This document shows, piece by piece, positions 12,801-27,800 of a DNA stretch of 64,000 bases; the first letter of the stretch is position 1, and each line of letters opens with the position of its first letter. The translations under genes and the position numbers were made by a program. Origin of the DNA: Anticarsia gemmatalis (lineage: Eukaryota > Arthropoda > Insecta > Lepidoptera > Erebidae); NCBI RefSeq assembly GCF_050436995.1, contig NC_134765.1:3995501-4059500 (forward strand). The letters are read 5' to 3'. The notes under the pieces are model-generated. The model was not told the DNA's origin. It saw nothing but the letters and a program-made list of their open reading frames with translations, and searched no databases.

Positions 12801-15800
12801 TACCCCTATGGGAAAAAGGCATTTTATGTATGTACATATGTAATAGAATACAATAAAAAGCTTTCATTATATTTTGTTGTGTTCTAAAAAGTAAAAGAGA
12901 AATTGAAAATTGATCTGACTGAATCCAGACAATAAAGTTTGCTGACAAGAGTCTACCGAGCAGCCAAATCAACCGCATTAATATTCCAATATACTTCACC
13001 ATTAACGGTACATCATTAAAAAAATCACCAATACCATCATATCTGAGAACTTTATTAACCCTGCTAATGCCTTACAAATTGCAGCCGTGAAGGCGACAAT
13101 ATCAGACTTAAGGGCGAGGCGGTAATGACAAAATTATACCGAGTCTTAGCAACGTTAATAAAAATTTGCGCGAACATTGGAGGGTTGAGTGAGAAATAAA
13201 TGGACCCGATTGTGTAAGCTTAAGTGTCAAATTAGATTTATATACGGAACTTTTCTTAATGTTTTTACGTAAAATAATAATTATTATGATTCTCTAGACA
13301 CCTATAAAGACATTGTAAGTAAGGTTTTATTCATATTTCTGTATACTTTTCTTTGTGTTGATGACACTTGCCCATAAGTTTTCCACAAAAAAAATCTGAA
13401 ATAAACTATACCATATAAGTAGAAGAAAACTTTGTATTCAGGGTTCACGGTAGCGTCGGTATCTATATAAAATTCAGAACTTAGAACATCAGTGCCTTTT
13501 GAAGCTAACGATGGCCTATTTGTGACAGTTACTTTATTTTGTGAAATATTCAGAATCGTGCATACCAAAGCTCTCTAACCCCTGGTTTCTGAGGTACATT
13601 TAGCGGTAGTTTATCTATTCAATAGCGTTTTTTTTTGTCTGAGTTTTAACGCTATTGAATAGATAAACTGCCCCTAAATGTACCTCAGAAACCGGGAGTA
13701 AGTTTCTACTTAGTTGTCGGTCTATGGACTAACAATGTCGTTTTTCTCAAAAAGTTCACTAACCCTACAAAATCTATAGAGCTTTGAGAACAAAAAGCCT
13801 ATTTTTGTTCACATAGTGATATTGTTGGACATATTTAACCCTGTAGATGCCGAGATAGCCTCCGCGCGTTCTTTATTACGATTTAATTCAACAAAACTGA
13901 CTCTAGCCAGCTTTGATATGCCGACTGCATGATTGTAGGGGGGCCTAGTTTAACTGTCGGATTATAATTTTAAAATTTATTTACTACCGCTTTCTACCAT
14001 CGAATATTTAAAAAAAACAACGCATTTTTGTTTGAAGTTAATAAATACACCACACAAGGCATGTACATATATCCCGTTATTGCACGTATGAAGTAGATAA
14101 TGGATAACTTTAGTTCCTACGCTAAAAACACTGGAGAGTATGAAAAAAATACATAAAGATTATTTTAATACAAAATATTTTTTTGTATTATCTTCATTTA
14201 TTTGTAATTTACCTGTATATATTTTTTTAAAACACACTTAAAGGAAGTATCATTTTATCTAAAATATCTTAAAGCTCTCTGGAGACTATATACAGTGTTC
14301 CATAAAACCATCTTAAAATATATATAAATAGAGCATAATGCTCTAAAATTCACACCTGCAAGAGACTTTCTACATAATATTTCCAAAGCATACTCCTCCA
14401 CATATCCCTGTAAAGATCACAGGTGCCCTCAATTCATCACGACAAAGTTCCCAGTAGCTTGTAACCGAACCCGGGACAGTCTGTTGAAAGTGCCGAGTTA
14501 TATTCACCCTACGATATAAAGTTGTTGCAGATTATGTTTTTGTCTTGTTATTCAAAGTTATGCTCGTATTATATGATGATACGGAGTTCGGTTTAGTATT
14601 GTTTTATGTTAAAAATAGATATTTGAAGTGGCTAGTTGTTTCTACTCTTGGGAAATAAGTGTCCAATGTATAAAAATATTGAAAATCAGGTGTTACATTT
14701 TTGTTATCAATTTTTAAAGTAGCATGTGTAGTTGACGTTTATTTCCTTAACCAATTTTCACGGGAATTAGTTATGTTTGTTATTATTTCTAAAAAGATGA
14801 TTGGTTACTTTAATGAATAATTCCTCAGCGCCTTTCTCCCCAAACGTGTTTCTTTGTCTTTACGCAGTTGTCTTATGACTAAAGTTAATACAACGTTAAT
14901 ACTAAACATTTCTTTGTGAGAGGTTAGTGGCCGAAGCAGGACTTTAGCATATTTTGTATTAACCGTATAAATTTATTTGTACACAATCACCTTTTTTCTT
15001 GAGGATAACAAGCATAGTATAGTGCGACAACTTAGTAGAGAGTCTTGGGCATGGTGTTCGCGGCAGGCAGAAGTATTCAAAATTCTGAATCGATGCGCAA
15101 GCTTAAGCAGCTGACGGTGGCCTGTTTGATATAGCTACTAAAATTTCGAAAAAGACAGAGCTATTATTTATAATCTAGAAAAAAATTGCATGCCAATGGT
15201 CTCTACTAAGCTGTCGGACTATAATAAGTTCTACCTAGCTTATACCAAAAGTGAATAAAATTACTTTCATCTGTAACAACACTAACAACCAACATTGGAA
15301 AAATATACGCAAATTCTTAAGTAAATCGAACAAGGATCAATAATTTAACTCTACATAGAGTGGCATGTAAATCGGCGAGGCTGGCGTCAAATAGAGCCGA
15401 CTGTCACGACAATGCTCACGCTTCCGGTAGAGATACGTAGGATGTAGCGATGTAGAGCCTACACGAACCCGCTTTATCGGTCTATCACGACTTGTAACGC
15501 TCTAGGAAAAATGTATTTAATAATAATATTATATCTTGTATTTTTGTACATAACTAATAGACGTTCAGCCTTTCTTCCAACTTTGTTGAAGTCGGCTTCC
15601 AGTCTCACTGGATGCCAGATACCAGGATTTTACATTATTAACTAATAAAGATTATTTGATTGAATATAAAAACCAGGGTATTTTTTAAAACGGGAAGTAA
15701 GGCATATAAGGGGACACACAATCGTCTGCCCTGTGTAGAAACGAATTCACGAACTTTGTATAAAATAAAATCGAACACAGTACATCTTTAAGAATTATTA

Positions 15801-18800
15801 CCTCGTAGGAGGGTTCACCTTCTAAAATTCAGTAAATACCCTGGACCAGTAACATCTTAGAACAAGTGGTTACAATTTGGTTCGTACGACAAATCGTGTC
15901 TGTCTGTGTGTTCGCCGACGTCACGACGAGTGCCGAACACTCACGGACGGTCACGATCGCGCGTGGCCTTGCGCAGGCGCAGCCGATGACCACTTTCGTT
16001 TAGTGAAGAATTCTTTTAGTGAATATTGTTTAAGACAGCTAATACAGGATTACTTAAACAATGAGGACTCAGGCTCTTGAGAATCTAGATTATCTAGCAG
16101 AAATGTTTCCAAACTGCAAGTTTTTCTAGGTTAACGATTTTCTTAGGGAAATCACTAGTGATTTTGCCTGATCTGTAAATCCCCGGTTAGACAATGAATA
16201 ACATATTTGTGCTTCCCATTTTCTATGACTGAGAATTAAAACAGGAACTCTTGTGCTTAAAATTAGTTTTTCATAGCATAAAGTATACTTGGTACTTCGG
16301 AATCGCATTTATGCACATTACCTGTGATTTATCAAACTATCATCTATACATTTCTTAGCACACTTGTCAAACCTGTCTTTGTCTTTGCCTAAATTACAAA
16401 ATACTAATCAACAAAAACAATAACATACAAAAAAACCATACAAAATAAAACCTTTCATCCAGTTCAAGAGTCTCTCCATACAATAAAGCAGTCGTGTAAC
16501 CTCGTGCGTCGTCGTAAAGCAGTCGGGAGTGCGCGGGCGCAACCCGACACCTCGCGATACGATCACGCATGATAGATCGAACCGACCGGTAGCGAGCTGG
16601 AAATACAGTAGTGAACTTTACTATGACATTTTGTATGAAACCTACTTTTGATATTTGTATGATTCACTTTTAAAAAATAGCTTGTTTAAATTATTTTCAA
16701 ACCTTCGCAGCAGCCTAATGGTTACATTTATTTCACTAACTTTAAGCCCATGACGTTTTCCACTTGCAGAAGACAAAAAGCTCCTATATGGGTGTTAATA
16801 AAAGTTACAAACTGCCTCTCTGCCGAATGTTATTATAACCATTCAGTGGTTTTGGCCTGATTGAGGAACAAGCATCGACCTAAAAGTCCTAACTTTTGCA
16901 TCAATAATATTCAAGTAGTGTTTGGTTTCTGAGTTATTACATTTAGATTGTACTTTTATATTATTTTCATCAAATTGTACAGTAACCGCTATTTAGTATT
17001 TTAATATTATGCCTAACTAATGTAAAATTATGTATTGTTTCAGGTGCGCAAAACCGAAGAACGGCAATAGGCTTGGCCATGGAGCTGTTCGAACAACACC
17101 AGGGAACGCATATATTACAGGTATGTAACATTATAGCCCAATTGTAAATTTACTCGAGAATTTCTGCTTCTACCTTTATCTTTATAAAGTAGGACGTTGA
17201 AGTTCTTATCATGGTATACTTACCACTCGCTGTTAACTAAGTAAAATGTTAGCAGTTTCTAATAAAACTTAGTATATTTTGACAACGTATACCTTGAACC
17301 TTAAGTTCTAGTAACTATGTAGAGTCCTTATGAGAAAAAAAAACTACCACAACTAATAGGAAATCATTGCAAAATCACGAAAATAAATTGATTCAAAGTA
17401 AATTTCCCTTCAAAGTTACGAAAACCACTAATAAACGTATTTGTATACGACAAAAGTGGTCCGATAAATCGCAAAATGACTCCCTGACCTTGTCATATCG
17501 CTTACATAAAACCTATCAGTGCTCTATTATACTATTCTAAAGAGTTGTCGAAACATATCAGCTGTTTACTTTCAACACGACAAAAAACTCGAAGCGCACT
17601 CCTATACATTCAGGTTCGCTTTCCATTGACCAATCTCTGGCCAACTTATTGCTTTTTTGCTAACAAAACACACAATGAACACACAACAATAGGTAGTGCA
17701 ACATACATTGATACTTGACTTCGCAAAAAACCAAGCCTATATTTTACAGATTTCACGAAATTTCATAACGAATTTAATTGAAGCATTGAACATATACTTT
17801 GTGATAGGGTTAAGTAAAAAACTCGGCCAAGTTACTAAAAATCACATGACGCAAACTGGGTTCCGTGCAGTTTACCGTTTTCAACATAGCAGTATTGAAC
17901 TCAATTGAGTCAACTGCATACATACTTAAGTAACCGTCCACATATTATTATAGAAAATGACAAATAATAGAATGTATTTAGTTAATTAAATGTAGTCGTT
18001 TATTCATATCGTTACACCTATTGAATCATGGATAATAGGCTCATTTGACATTTCAATAAGTCCCACAACAAACCGTATATACAAACAGAACTCTAAAAAT
18101 TCCATTATACTTATTCGATCACGTAAATTATCATTTTGCAATCGATTCTCTGTCATTATAATATTGTGGGGAGTGCGGTTTCTATTCTGCACTGGAAATA
18201 GCTTAGTACGTGATAACTTTACACAGTTTTTAGTATAAAAAACAAATTTTGCGGGACTTGGCGTACGTTTTTGTGAAAAAATAAGGACAGGCATGAAGGA
18301 ATGGATACGGCATGTTTAGTTGCGACATGCAATAGTTCATGGTGCTAATCTGAATCGTGATTTATTCGCAGCTTGTTCTAATGTTGAAGAACGTGTAAGG
18401 TTAAAGTTTCAATGACGAGAACTAAATTGATTTCGGATGGTATTGTTTGTTTAACTTGGCTGTACTTTTACAATGTCAAATTGTTTTGGATATTTTGTTT
18501 GTAGGATGAAATGTCTTTATTTTTATCCGACTGCAAAGAAGAAGGAGGTTGCCTATTGGATCGTATTTTTTTATTTTATTTATTTTCTATTGCCATATTA
18601 ATAAGTTATAAGTGTTAACGTTCTCTACTCTTCACTAAAACTTTTTATAACAGAAAACACATAATATTTTACAAACTTTTCTAAAAATAAACATCAAAAT
18701 CTTACAAAAAATTGATTAAAAGTTAACCTTTTGATATAACAAGAGCCACGTTCAGTCTCACAATAGTCTATTGAGGCTGTAATCCAGAGTTTTTGTCCCA

Positions 18801-21800
18801 CAGTACCGTTTAAACGCAGATTAAAAACTATATTTGAGGTACCATTTTGTGAAGCGTGCATCTCATTATAATGTTAAAGTTGAGCTTTATAACTGGAAGA
18901 GGCATCTTAAACAGAGGCATCTTGGAGGACGAATTGCATATATATTTAACTAATGCCATCATTGTATTTTATTTGCTGCAAAAATAATAGTTCTCTCCCG
19001 GGATAGGACACAACATTAACATTAACATATGTAATGCTATAAGAATTTATTTATCTTGAAAGAATTATTACACACATACCACCATTTTCTATAGTAGCTT
19101 ATTTTTACTTAAAAGCCAATCAACTTAAAATATTTCATACAATACAGAACTTTGGGTCTATGTCTACCCATAAAGAAATAAGGGCATGTACCTCTGTAGC
19201 AATAGAAGTTTATTAATCGAAAAATGTTTAAATACGTATCAGTAATTAAATTACTTATTAGCGTTGTTAACGTAAATTATGTAGAAATTACAACATAATT
19301 AGGAATTATTACATTGTTGTAGCCTTTAAAACTACTCAATCAGAAGTTAAAAACGTTTTTAACACCTCATGTAATTCGGTAGTGTCATATCTAGTATGAA
19401 TAGTACTAAGTTTAGTCATCACAGTTTGTGGTGTTCGTTTTTCGTCAGACAATTGTTTGTTTACGTTTTTTTGCTGACCGTCACTGAATTGAGCTCGGAT
19501 ATAGAACTATTACTTCTAGTATGGTGTGCAAAAAATATGAGGCAGTAATAAAAAGGAAATTTTAAGCTATTTTATTTGGAATATTAAAAAGAAAATAATT
19601 TAGGAAAAATAAATGAGATAATGAAAGAATAATGTTAATTGAAGGAGACTTTTACAAGTATCAGACGGGCGGTATTAGGGATGAGACGGGCTATATGAAA
19701 ATAAAACTTTTATATACGTGTGTATAAACGTACGGCAACTTTACATTTAATTAGGTACTTGTTTAACTTGAACCATCACCAACTTGAAACATCAGTGGAA
19801 GAAGTAAGATGCTTTAAATAAATTGTGAATAATTATTAAGATTTATCTAAATGGTGCAAGTATATTACAATGTACATACACATACATTCATAATATCACG
19901 CCTTTTTCCCATGGAGTAGCAAAGACCAAAGAACGCCACTTTGTACGATCTTTACAAACGTCTTGTACGTCAACGTTAAATTGTCAAAATGTTTATTGCT
20001 GCTGACTGTACATCAGTTTCACGCCAGCGCCTGCGCACAACCCGTAACGTAACTTTTAATACAAAACTATTGTTTAGTTATAATGAAACGTGGTTTTTCA
20101 ATAAACATGTTATTTATCAAACAATATAACAAATATAGTACAATATCTACTGTGACTCACTTTACCTAAGTATTGCTTAATTGTATTATTTCAAGCTCTT
20201 TGGAAATTTAGAAATTCTTAATTCTAGGTTAGGTTTGATTGTTCTCGTTTGTATAGAGATATCAGTTTAATTGATCTGGAAGTTAAATGTTTAATCATCA
20301 CCTTGGATTTTAGAAATTGAATAGAAAAAAATAAGGTCAGAGAAATTGCACAGTTCTTTGAGATCACGACTTCTAGAATTTTATAATGTTCATACGACAT
20401 AAACGAGAATTATTTAAGCACATCTTCTTTTCTTTTATAAGTTGTTTTCTTTTGATCATCAAAATTATGTTAAGATCCATTTTAATTCAATATGTCAATG
20501 ATCCACATGCATTAATATTTTTGAATAAACCTTGTAGGTACTATCGTTGCACCTTTAAGGGGTATTTAGTAATAATATAATAATTGTTGTTTTTCCTTTG
20601 TTCACAGTCCCTGGACGGTTTCGCGCTTTCAGTGGCGGCGGACGGAAGATTCCTGTACATATCTGAAACTGTTTCTATATATTTAGGATTATCACAAGTA
20701 AGTATTAATATCACATATTATTTATTTAGTATTTTACTCCACGGTCCTACTGCCTTATGTCCTATGTGTAGGTCAATTTTCTTCACTCAATAGCTGGCCG
20801 TTTAGGAACTATTAAGTAATCAAGTGTCAAAAAATTACCAGCACCCCTAGCGTGTGTAAGTGTGTGTGTGTGTAGCAGTGATCGCACTAATTAAAATCAT
20901 GTATTTTTCTCGACGAAAGCGTAGTCTAAAAGCGAGAGAAATAAATCCAGTTGTATTAAGCTTAAACACAGTTCACAACATGTAGAAAAATCTATCAAGG
21001 ACATTTAAGCAGGCTCCTTTTTGCATTGCAAAGTCATTAAAGTGCTACAAGAAACTTACAAAATCAAATGCAATATTCTCTTAAGACTATATAAGTACAA
21101 AACGCTGAACATAATATTATAAAGGACAAAGAAAATCTCATTCACACGAAGTACAGTCGGCCGATTTGATCTGTGATTATCTGGCGGCGCTAGAAAGACG
21201 ACGCGATAACATCTCATGTGAATTACATGTGTAAGTCTCTTGAAGTGTTTGAAAAAACGTGGGTTCGAGTATTTTTAGACTTAGGGTTTTTAAAGTAATT
21301 CCAGTCATTTAAAGAATCTATTGAATTGGGTTTCTAAAGTTAACCCAAGCATTAAAAGAAGCTATAAAGTTAGTACGCGACGTATAATTGATAGATGGCT
21401 AAATCGGTAAATGAAATAATTTAGTTAAAATGTAGACAATCAGAATTGCAGAAGTTAGGATTTAATAATAATAGTTACAAACTGAAACTAGCACCTGTTC
21501 GAAAAATGGTTAGGTACCTAAATTTTCATTCTTTTGTCACACAAGTTAAGCTCAATATTTGAATAGTCATGTAAATATCAATAATATGCACAATATATGA
21601 ATCCGTGATGTTAATACGACATTTACTATTTCTCAAAAAGTCTCCAAAATATTAAAATTCTCCACAACCTACCTCCCACTACACCTACACAAACAGACAC
21701 TCATTCACACGTGCACAAAGCACGATTTAATCAGTGAATATTCGGCGCCGCTAGAAAGAACCAACTAGATCAAGATTACACATGACACGTGTTCTGTTAT

Positions 21801-24800
21801 GACAATACGTGGTTAGTTTACAACACTATCTATTTTCGGACCATCTTAAAGGGTTGAAGTGATTTTTTTGGGATGTAAGGGATATGGTTGATGTTTTTTG
21901 GGAATGACTGTACTTTTAACGGAAGAATAGGTAGACCTGAATATCATAAGTTAAATTAGAAAAGTAGTATAATAGAAATAAATATTCGTATAGAAAATAA
22001 AGGTGTTGAAGTAAATATTGACAATGGTGAGTCAAGTATAGAGGAGCAAAAACCTTGAAGAAAAGACTTTGACCTATAATGGTACACCAACAAGCCAGTA
22101 ATAAAATGGAACCCTGCGAACTTGTTCAAGAGAAATAAACGCATAAATAGCCAACATAAAATAGTCTAGCAAACCACTCTACGTATCAAGAGAAAAATTT
22201 AATTTACTTAAAATGTATGAGATATTTAAAATGCACGCTCAACGACAAAAACAGAAGATAACAAATTCACAAAAACAGCACAACGAAATAAAAACATAAG
22301 CAAAATTAAATAACATTACAAAATTAAAAGGCGCTGCGAAAAGAGCCGAAAACTGGGAAATTCGTTTCCAAAATGGCTGCAGGGGGTGGTGTGAGAGAGA
22401 AGGCAGATGGGGGGGAAAGGGACGATACGATATGCCAGTCACGTCGCGGGCCAGGCGCGCGCGTGCTCTTCATTCTAATGCTCAAACTCACACACCCCCA
22501 AATACACGCACACATACAACCGAAAACATCGAAACACCTTTCACATACGCGTGTGTACGCGTGTGTGTGTAATATAACATACATAAACTTCCTGGTAAAT
22601 AAGAGTAGATACAACTTTCTTATACGTGAAGCTCACGTTAGACGTTTCGGCTATATTAAATTCAGTCTTCCTTTGCCTCCAAAGGCTGATAGGATGCTAT
22701 GGGAAATCATATTTCCCTTGCAAACTTTTTGTTTCATTTAGCCTTATGAGACGAAACGGTTTGTTTGGGTAGACGTGGTAAAAAACTAACGAAATATTCC
22801 TAAAGCGTAAGCAGAAATAAATGAAAATGATACCTGTAAAACACTTTACTAGACGAATACTGAATTAGTTTTTTCATAGTTTGTATCTTTATGAACCAAA
22901 AAACACTCAAAGTCATTAGCATTTTGATTATCAACATCTAAAATAACTATTCGTGGCACGTTTCCATCTTCGCCACTACATCAATCCTAAACATTTCCAC
23001 GTCAAATAATCTTGCTTCTTAAAATTTGTGTCCCTTCAATCGGCGAATCGGTAAACACCATAAAATTGTTACCATCATTCTGAGAACCGACCACCATAAC
23101 GTCACCATTGTTTTATAGTATTTACATTCAAAGCCTGACTGCGGATACGCGTTTACTGAATCTGTAATAAGGTCCCACAATTATATTTGATAAATTTATT
23201 TAAAGATGCATTTGAATAAGCCGTGAAAGGGTCATCGGGAAAGTTTCGTTGGCAACCGCAACGTTTCGGTTTATTTTTAGATTTTATCGTTTTGGGACTT
23301 TGATATTTTCTTGAATTTTCGAACAAAAAGGTTTTACCCTCTAACAACAATTGAAACTTTAGTACCTAATGCGTCCATTTCTGATGATTCAGAAGTTCAA
23401 AGTCATGTCAAAGATTAAGCTGTCTTACTCCGTAGTAATAAATACTTGCATTTATAAATCTTTACATTTATTTATAACAAATCTTAGTACAGCATCACTA
23501 TTAACTCAGAAACATCCACCTATTGTCTCCACATCCACTCCTTCCACAATAAAATCCTTATCATCTCAATTTACAGCCTCAGCTTCCTCTGAGATAATCT
23601 CGATATCTTCACCAAGCTCGTCAGTTGTGTCTCGTTAGTTTCTATGAAGCCACCTGCTATGCGATGCTTGATAACAATTGTTTCATTCATAACGTCGTAC
23701 GTGACGGTACACGCACTCCTGTACAAGACTGGTTTTTTATTAGCTAATAATTGTATGCTTGAATGAGATTCTGAGATGAAATTTTTGGGAAACAAGAAAT
23801 GTTTTTAAGAAGTATAGAGGATTAAGTTAAGGAACAAAAGATTTTTTAAAGCAGAAAAAAAACCTTAAATTTGAGTTCTGTGACTGCAAATTATTACTGC
23901 CACTGTAGTACAGAATTTATTGACAATATTGATCTTTGGGTATGGCGTCTTATGGACACCAGAGCTGCTGCTTCCTCACCAAAATATGACATGACAGATG
24001 ACAGATAGGGAGAATTTGGCAAGAAAAATATTCTTCAGGAATATTCCTAATCATTTTTTTACTACTTTTTCTGATTCTTCTTCTTCTGTCCACAGGTAGA
24101 GATGACGGGCAGCAGTATATTCGACTACGTGCATCAAGCAGACCACGCGGAGATCGCCGAGCAGCTAGGACTGTCACTCACTGGGAGACCAGGTCAGACT
24201 GGCCTCAACAGTCCTGCGTCTGGGAGCGAAGAAGGCAGCCAGCATGGAACTAATAACCCTGATGGTGAGTTGGAATTGATATAAAATAGATTTTAGAAGT
24301 AAATGAAGTTATTGAAGATGTTTTTCGATAGGCAGTAACTTTAAGAAGCATGATAAAAAAAGAACAAAAAATTATTAAAAAGTTTACTATAACAGTTGCC
24401 ATATGCCATATGGCATTTATGGCTTCATTGACAAATGAACTGTCCTTGCTGGGATTCATCAAATAATAATCCATTTGCTTTTAAAAGTAAAAGAGATTTC
24501 TTACTTTTAAAGGCGCTATAGTTTGTTCATCAAACTACCATGTATATATAAAATTACTCTCTGACTTTTAATATATATAACCGACCTACAAACCAAGAAC
24601 ACAAACGAATAAAACCCGACGACAGAGATATACTCGTAGGACGAAGGAAATACATTTTTTATGAAATGTAATGATTTTAATCTTGCACCCGAAGAGATAT
24701 CTCATTTCAAGTTCACTGGACAAAAACGGCTCTACAAATAAAACTCCGTTAAATAATACCTTTGAGTAAAAAAATAAATCAGGCTGACAGTATAGAAGTT

Positions 24801-27800
24801 AATTTTAAGACTCAATCAATATGTTTTTTTCGACTAGTACTACTAATTATCTGCCAGCCGGCTGTTCCACTTTAGATTACTTATAAAACCGTTTAACATC
24901 ATTTAATTCCAGCCGATGTGGTAAAAAGTATTAAAAAACACTCACTGAAAACAGTAAAACGAACACTTTTTACCGTTATCTTCCAAACAGGTGTCACATA
25001 GAAAACGAAAAACAAGAATTATCGAATCGACTTTTCCAACAAAAAAATCGTGTTCGGTATTCAATTAAAGTCGAGTTATTTCGGAGGCTGTTGCTCCATC
25101 GAGAATCAGCGACAATACCGATGTAAAATTTCACTCGGTATGTCGAATCGACCAATGCTGCCACTAATAAGTTGTGGATCAAATTGAAATTAGATTATGG
25201 AGTGTTCACGCTGCGTTGGGAGCTTATGAAACGGTCAATGGGGTGTCAGTACTCACCTTTATTCCACAAATTAATATTTCATTCCCATTGCTGGGAATAA
25301 GTTGATCAAAGATGACGACTGCGCGTCAAATCGTAGCGCCGTCGATTTTGGTACCATCGAAATGGTCTAATTTTCTAAAGAGATGTGGGTGCTGAGTTCA
25401 ATTAAAGCCCAGAAAGGCAAAAAATTTGTTCGTGTAATAATTTTCACCGTCAATGGTGTTCGGTCGAGTGCATTCGACGTTTTTATTATTGTTGTGGCTG
25501 CGGCCGATGAAAAACTTAGTTTAAATGCACGCAATTTAAATTCGATATTTTCTTTGTGATTGTTTGTTGTAATGTTTTGGATTCCATCTGTGAAATCGAA
25601 GGGAACGAGAAACCTTTATCAGAAAGTTAGCAAATGCACATCAATGACAGCGGTCAGCGACAAACTGGTACAAAAAGCAAATAATATTTTTAAATATACC
25701 TATTCGTTAATATAACTGACAAACATGTAATTACAAACCCACCTGACATTGATCGATATGGGCCAAAATATCAAATACAGTCCTAAAAAATACATTATTG
25801 CAACATTGACAGGGACATTACAACGAAAGTTATTTACTACGACACTTCAGTTTTTTAACCACATCAAATTGGCATTTCTCTCAACCTAAACAAAATATCT
25901 GAAGAATTTGTCCAATTTCCTCAACACACTAATTTCAACAACAAAAATTTTGCTACCAGGAAAATACCTTAAGCAAAAAAAACTTTACAACCTGATTTAC
26001 TTTTTATGTATAACATTTAATTTCACACGTAATATCGAAGGGCTGGAATCAATTTCAATTTACACTTCGATGCTAAAAAAGATTGATAAAAAATCAATCA
26101 GGATCGTAGTGGTTTGACAGTGATCTTTTGTGATCTGACGGGCGTAGTTAAACGCGTCACAGAAGAGAAACCCATGGTGAAATCGCCACATTGTCACCAT
26201 GATAACCATGGAGGTTTACGTGAAGGCAGGGTGATGGGAGACAGCGGTTCTTAAACTGATGGGAAGGCTGGAGAAAGCGTTGATAACATTGCTGATGATG
26301 TATTAGATAATAGTGTAGGAGTCTAATGCGTTTCTGAGGCACATTTAGCAATAGTTTAACCATTCAAACTGTCATTTTTATATGTGCTTAAATGTACCTC
26401 AAAAACCAGGGGTAAGTGTTTGCTTCAGAAAATCGCAATCTTATCTTTATAACGTTCTATAGACACATCATGTTTTCAACAAACACAAGGCTACATTAGA
26501 GGTGAAACTAACCCGAAAATAACAATAACATGACTAAGAATTATCCATTATGTTCTTCAAGGTGTGTGAAATCAACCCGCACTTGTCTAATAGTAAACAA
26601 TAAATATAAAAAAACATAAAAGACAAGTGAAAATCTAATACTATAACAACATAAACAGCTTTACAACATCGTATTTGTGTCAGATTTTTTTTCAACATTG
26701 TTAGTAACCCTTTGCTCAATATATCCATTATCTATACTGACAATAGTCACGTCTTCAAATTCAATATAACCTGAAAACGTCACCTATACAATAGTGAAAA
26801 CTGAACTTCAATTGGTTCAGCAGTTTCAGAGCTTATCGCAACTGAATGTCGCTTTCAATTCTTTTCATGAGGCCTTTCAAATCATAAATGGATTGCAGTA
26901 GTGTATACAATTAAATGCAAATTTCAACCGCATGAAACTCATTTGTCATTGTTGTTGCAACCTTTGAAATGTATAAGATTGCGTGTTGCTACTTATAATT
27001 GTAACCTTGCTAGGTTCATATCTTATTCACTGACTTAAAAATAATTAAATACCCTAAGCCGATTGATTTGATGACAGGATTACAGGTTGCCTCATTTTGG
27101 TTTACACTTTACCTAGATTGAAAATTCTATAACTATTCTTCTTCCAAGCAGAAGGCTGTTAGTATTACTTCAATCATGGTTCTTGACTTCTCTCAAAAAA
27201 TATCATTATAAAAACTATTGTATAGAACACCGCAGTCGGTCACATTGTAACCTAAAATTTGGCTTCATTGTAAACATCATACAAAGTTCCTAGGGAGACT
27301 CGATTAAAGGTCTATGGGCATAATATCCCTAGGCGACACAATTACGAAGGAAATCTATCACTAAATTTATATACTAAACAATCTATTTCATCTCCAACCA
27401 AAAATAGTTCCATCAGCACCTAATTCCATCACACAATCTATTGTCACCGAAAATAATAAAATAAACGCCAGCAAAAAACGAACACAGCCTTATTTATCAA
27501 GGTTATTCAAATATTTATTCGTTGACTCAATATTGTTACGTATTTAGTGCAAACGTGATGCGGACTGACATGTCCATTGTAACGGTTATAACGCCTATTG
27601 CCAAAGATTTACATTGCGAAAGGCGTTGCATATACTTCGAATGGGTTGACAGATATTTTTATGAGAACGTTGTTGCAGTTTTGTGCTGGTATTAAAGAAA
27701 TGGGTACTACTATTTGATGTTTGTTTTAAATAGTTTTGGGTTTTTTTGTAAAAATAAAAGCTTTTATGGACAAAAGAATGATAAAATTAGGGTGATAGTT

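Larger units (their letters stand above)
3873..17043 (+). other. trh intron between bHLH and PAS-A exons (13.2 kb)
   Basis: No coding exon found. Supported contents are listed separately: hairpin 6074-6123, GC-richer block 10,150-10,345, repeat tail 11,798-11,862, probable solo LTR 12,420-12,700, repeat 12,785-12,850, MITE 13,579-13,698, repeat 15,561-15,636 and CpG-rich patches at 15.9 and 16.5 kb. The rest is AT-rich sequence with nothing I can name. An intron this long in a developmental regulator commonly holds enhancers (inference). Confidence 0.6.
17121..20607 (+). other. trh intron (3.5 kb)
   Basis: No coding exon. Holds a repeat fragment at 19,880-19,970 and a short GC-rich patch with an NRF1/Ewg-like palindrome at 20,026-20,037. 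The rest is AT-rich and unremarkable. Confidence 0.6.
20698..24095 (+). other. trh intron (3.4 kb)
   Basis: Contains a (GT)n tract near 20,857-20,874, a diverged duplicated block (21,135-21,235 and 21,695-21,795), a GC- and purine-rich patch with CA/GT runs at 22,370-22,575, and coding-like debris on the minus strand at 23,500-23,795. No trh exon is needed here, because the flanking exons join in frame. Confidence 0.6.

Noticed and set aside
22324..22741. Overlapping open frames on both strands around 22.4 kb
   Set aside because: They come from a GC-rich, purine-rich and CA/GT-repeat patch. The products are low-complexity, and trh splices across it in frame.
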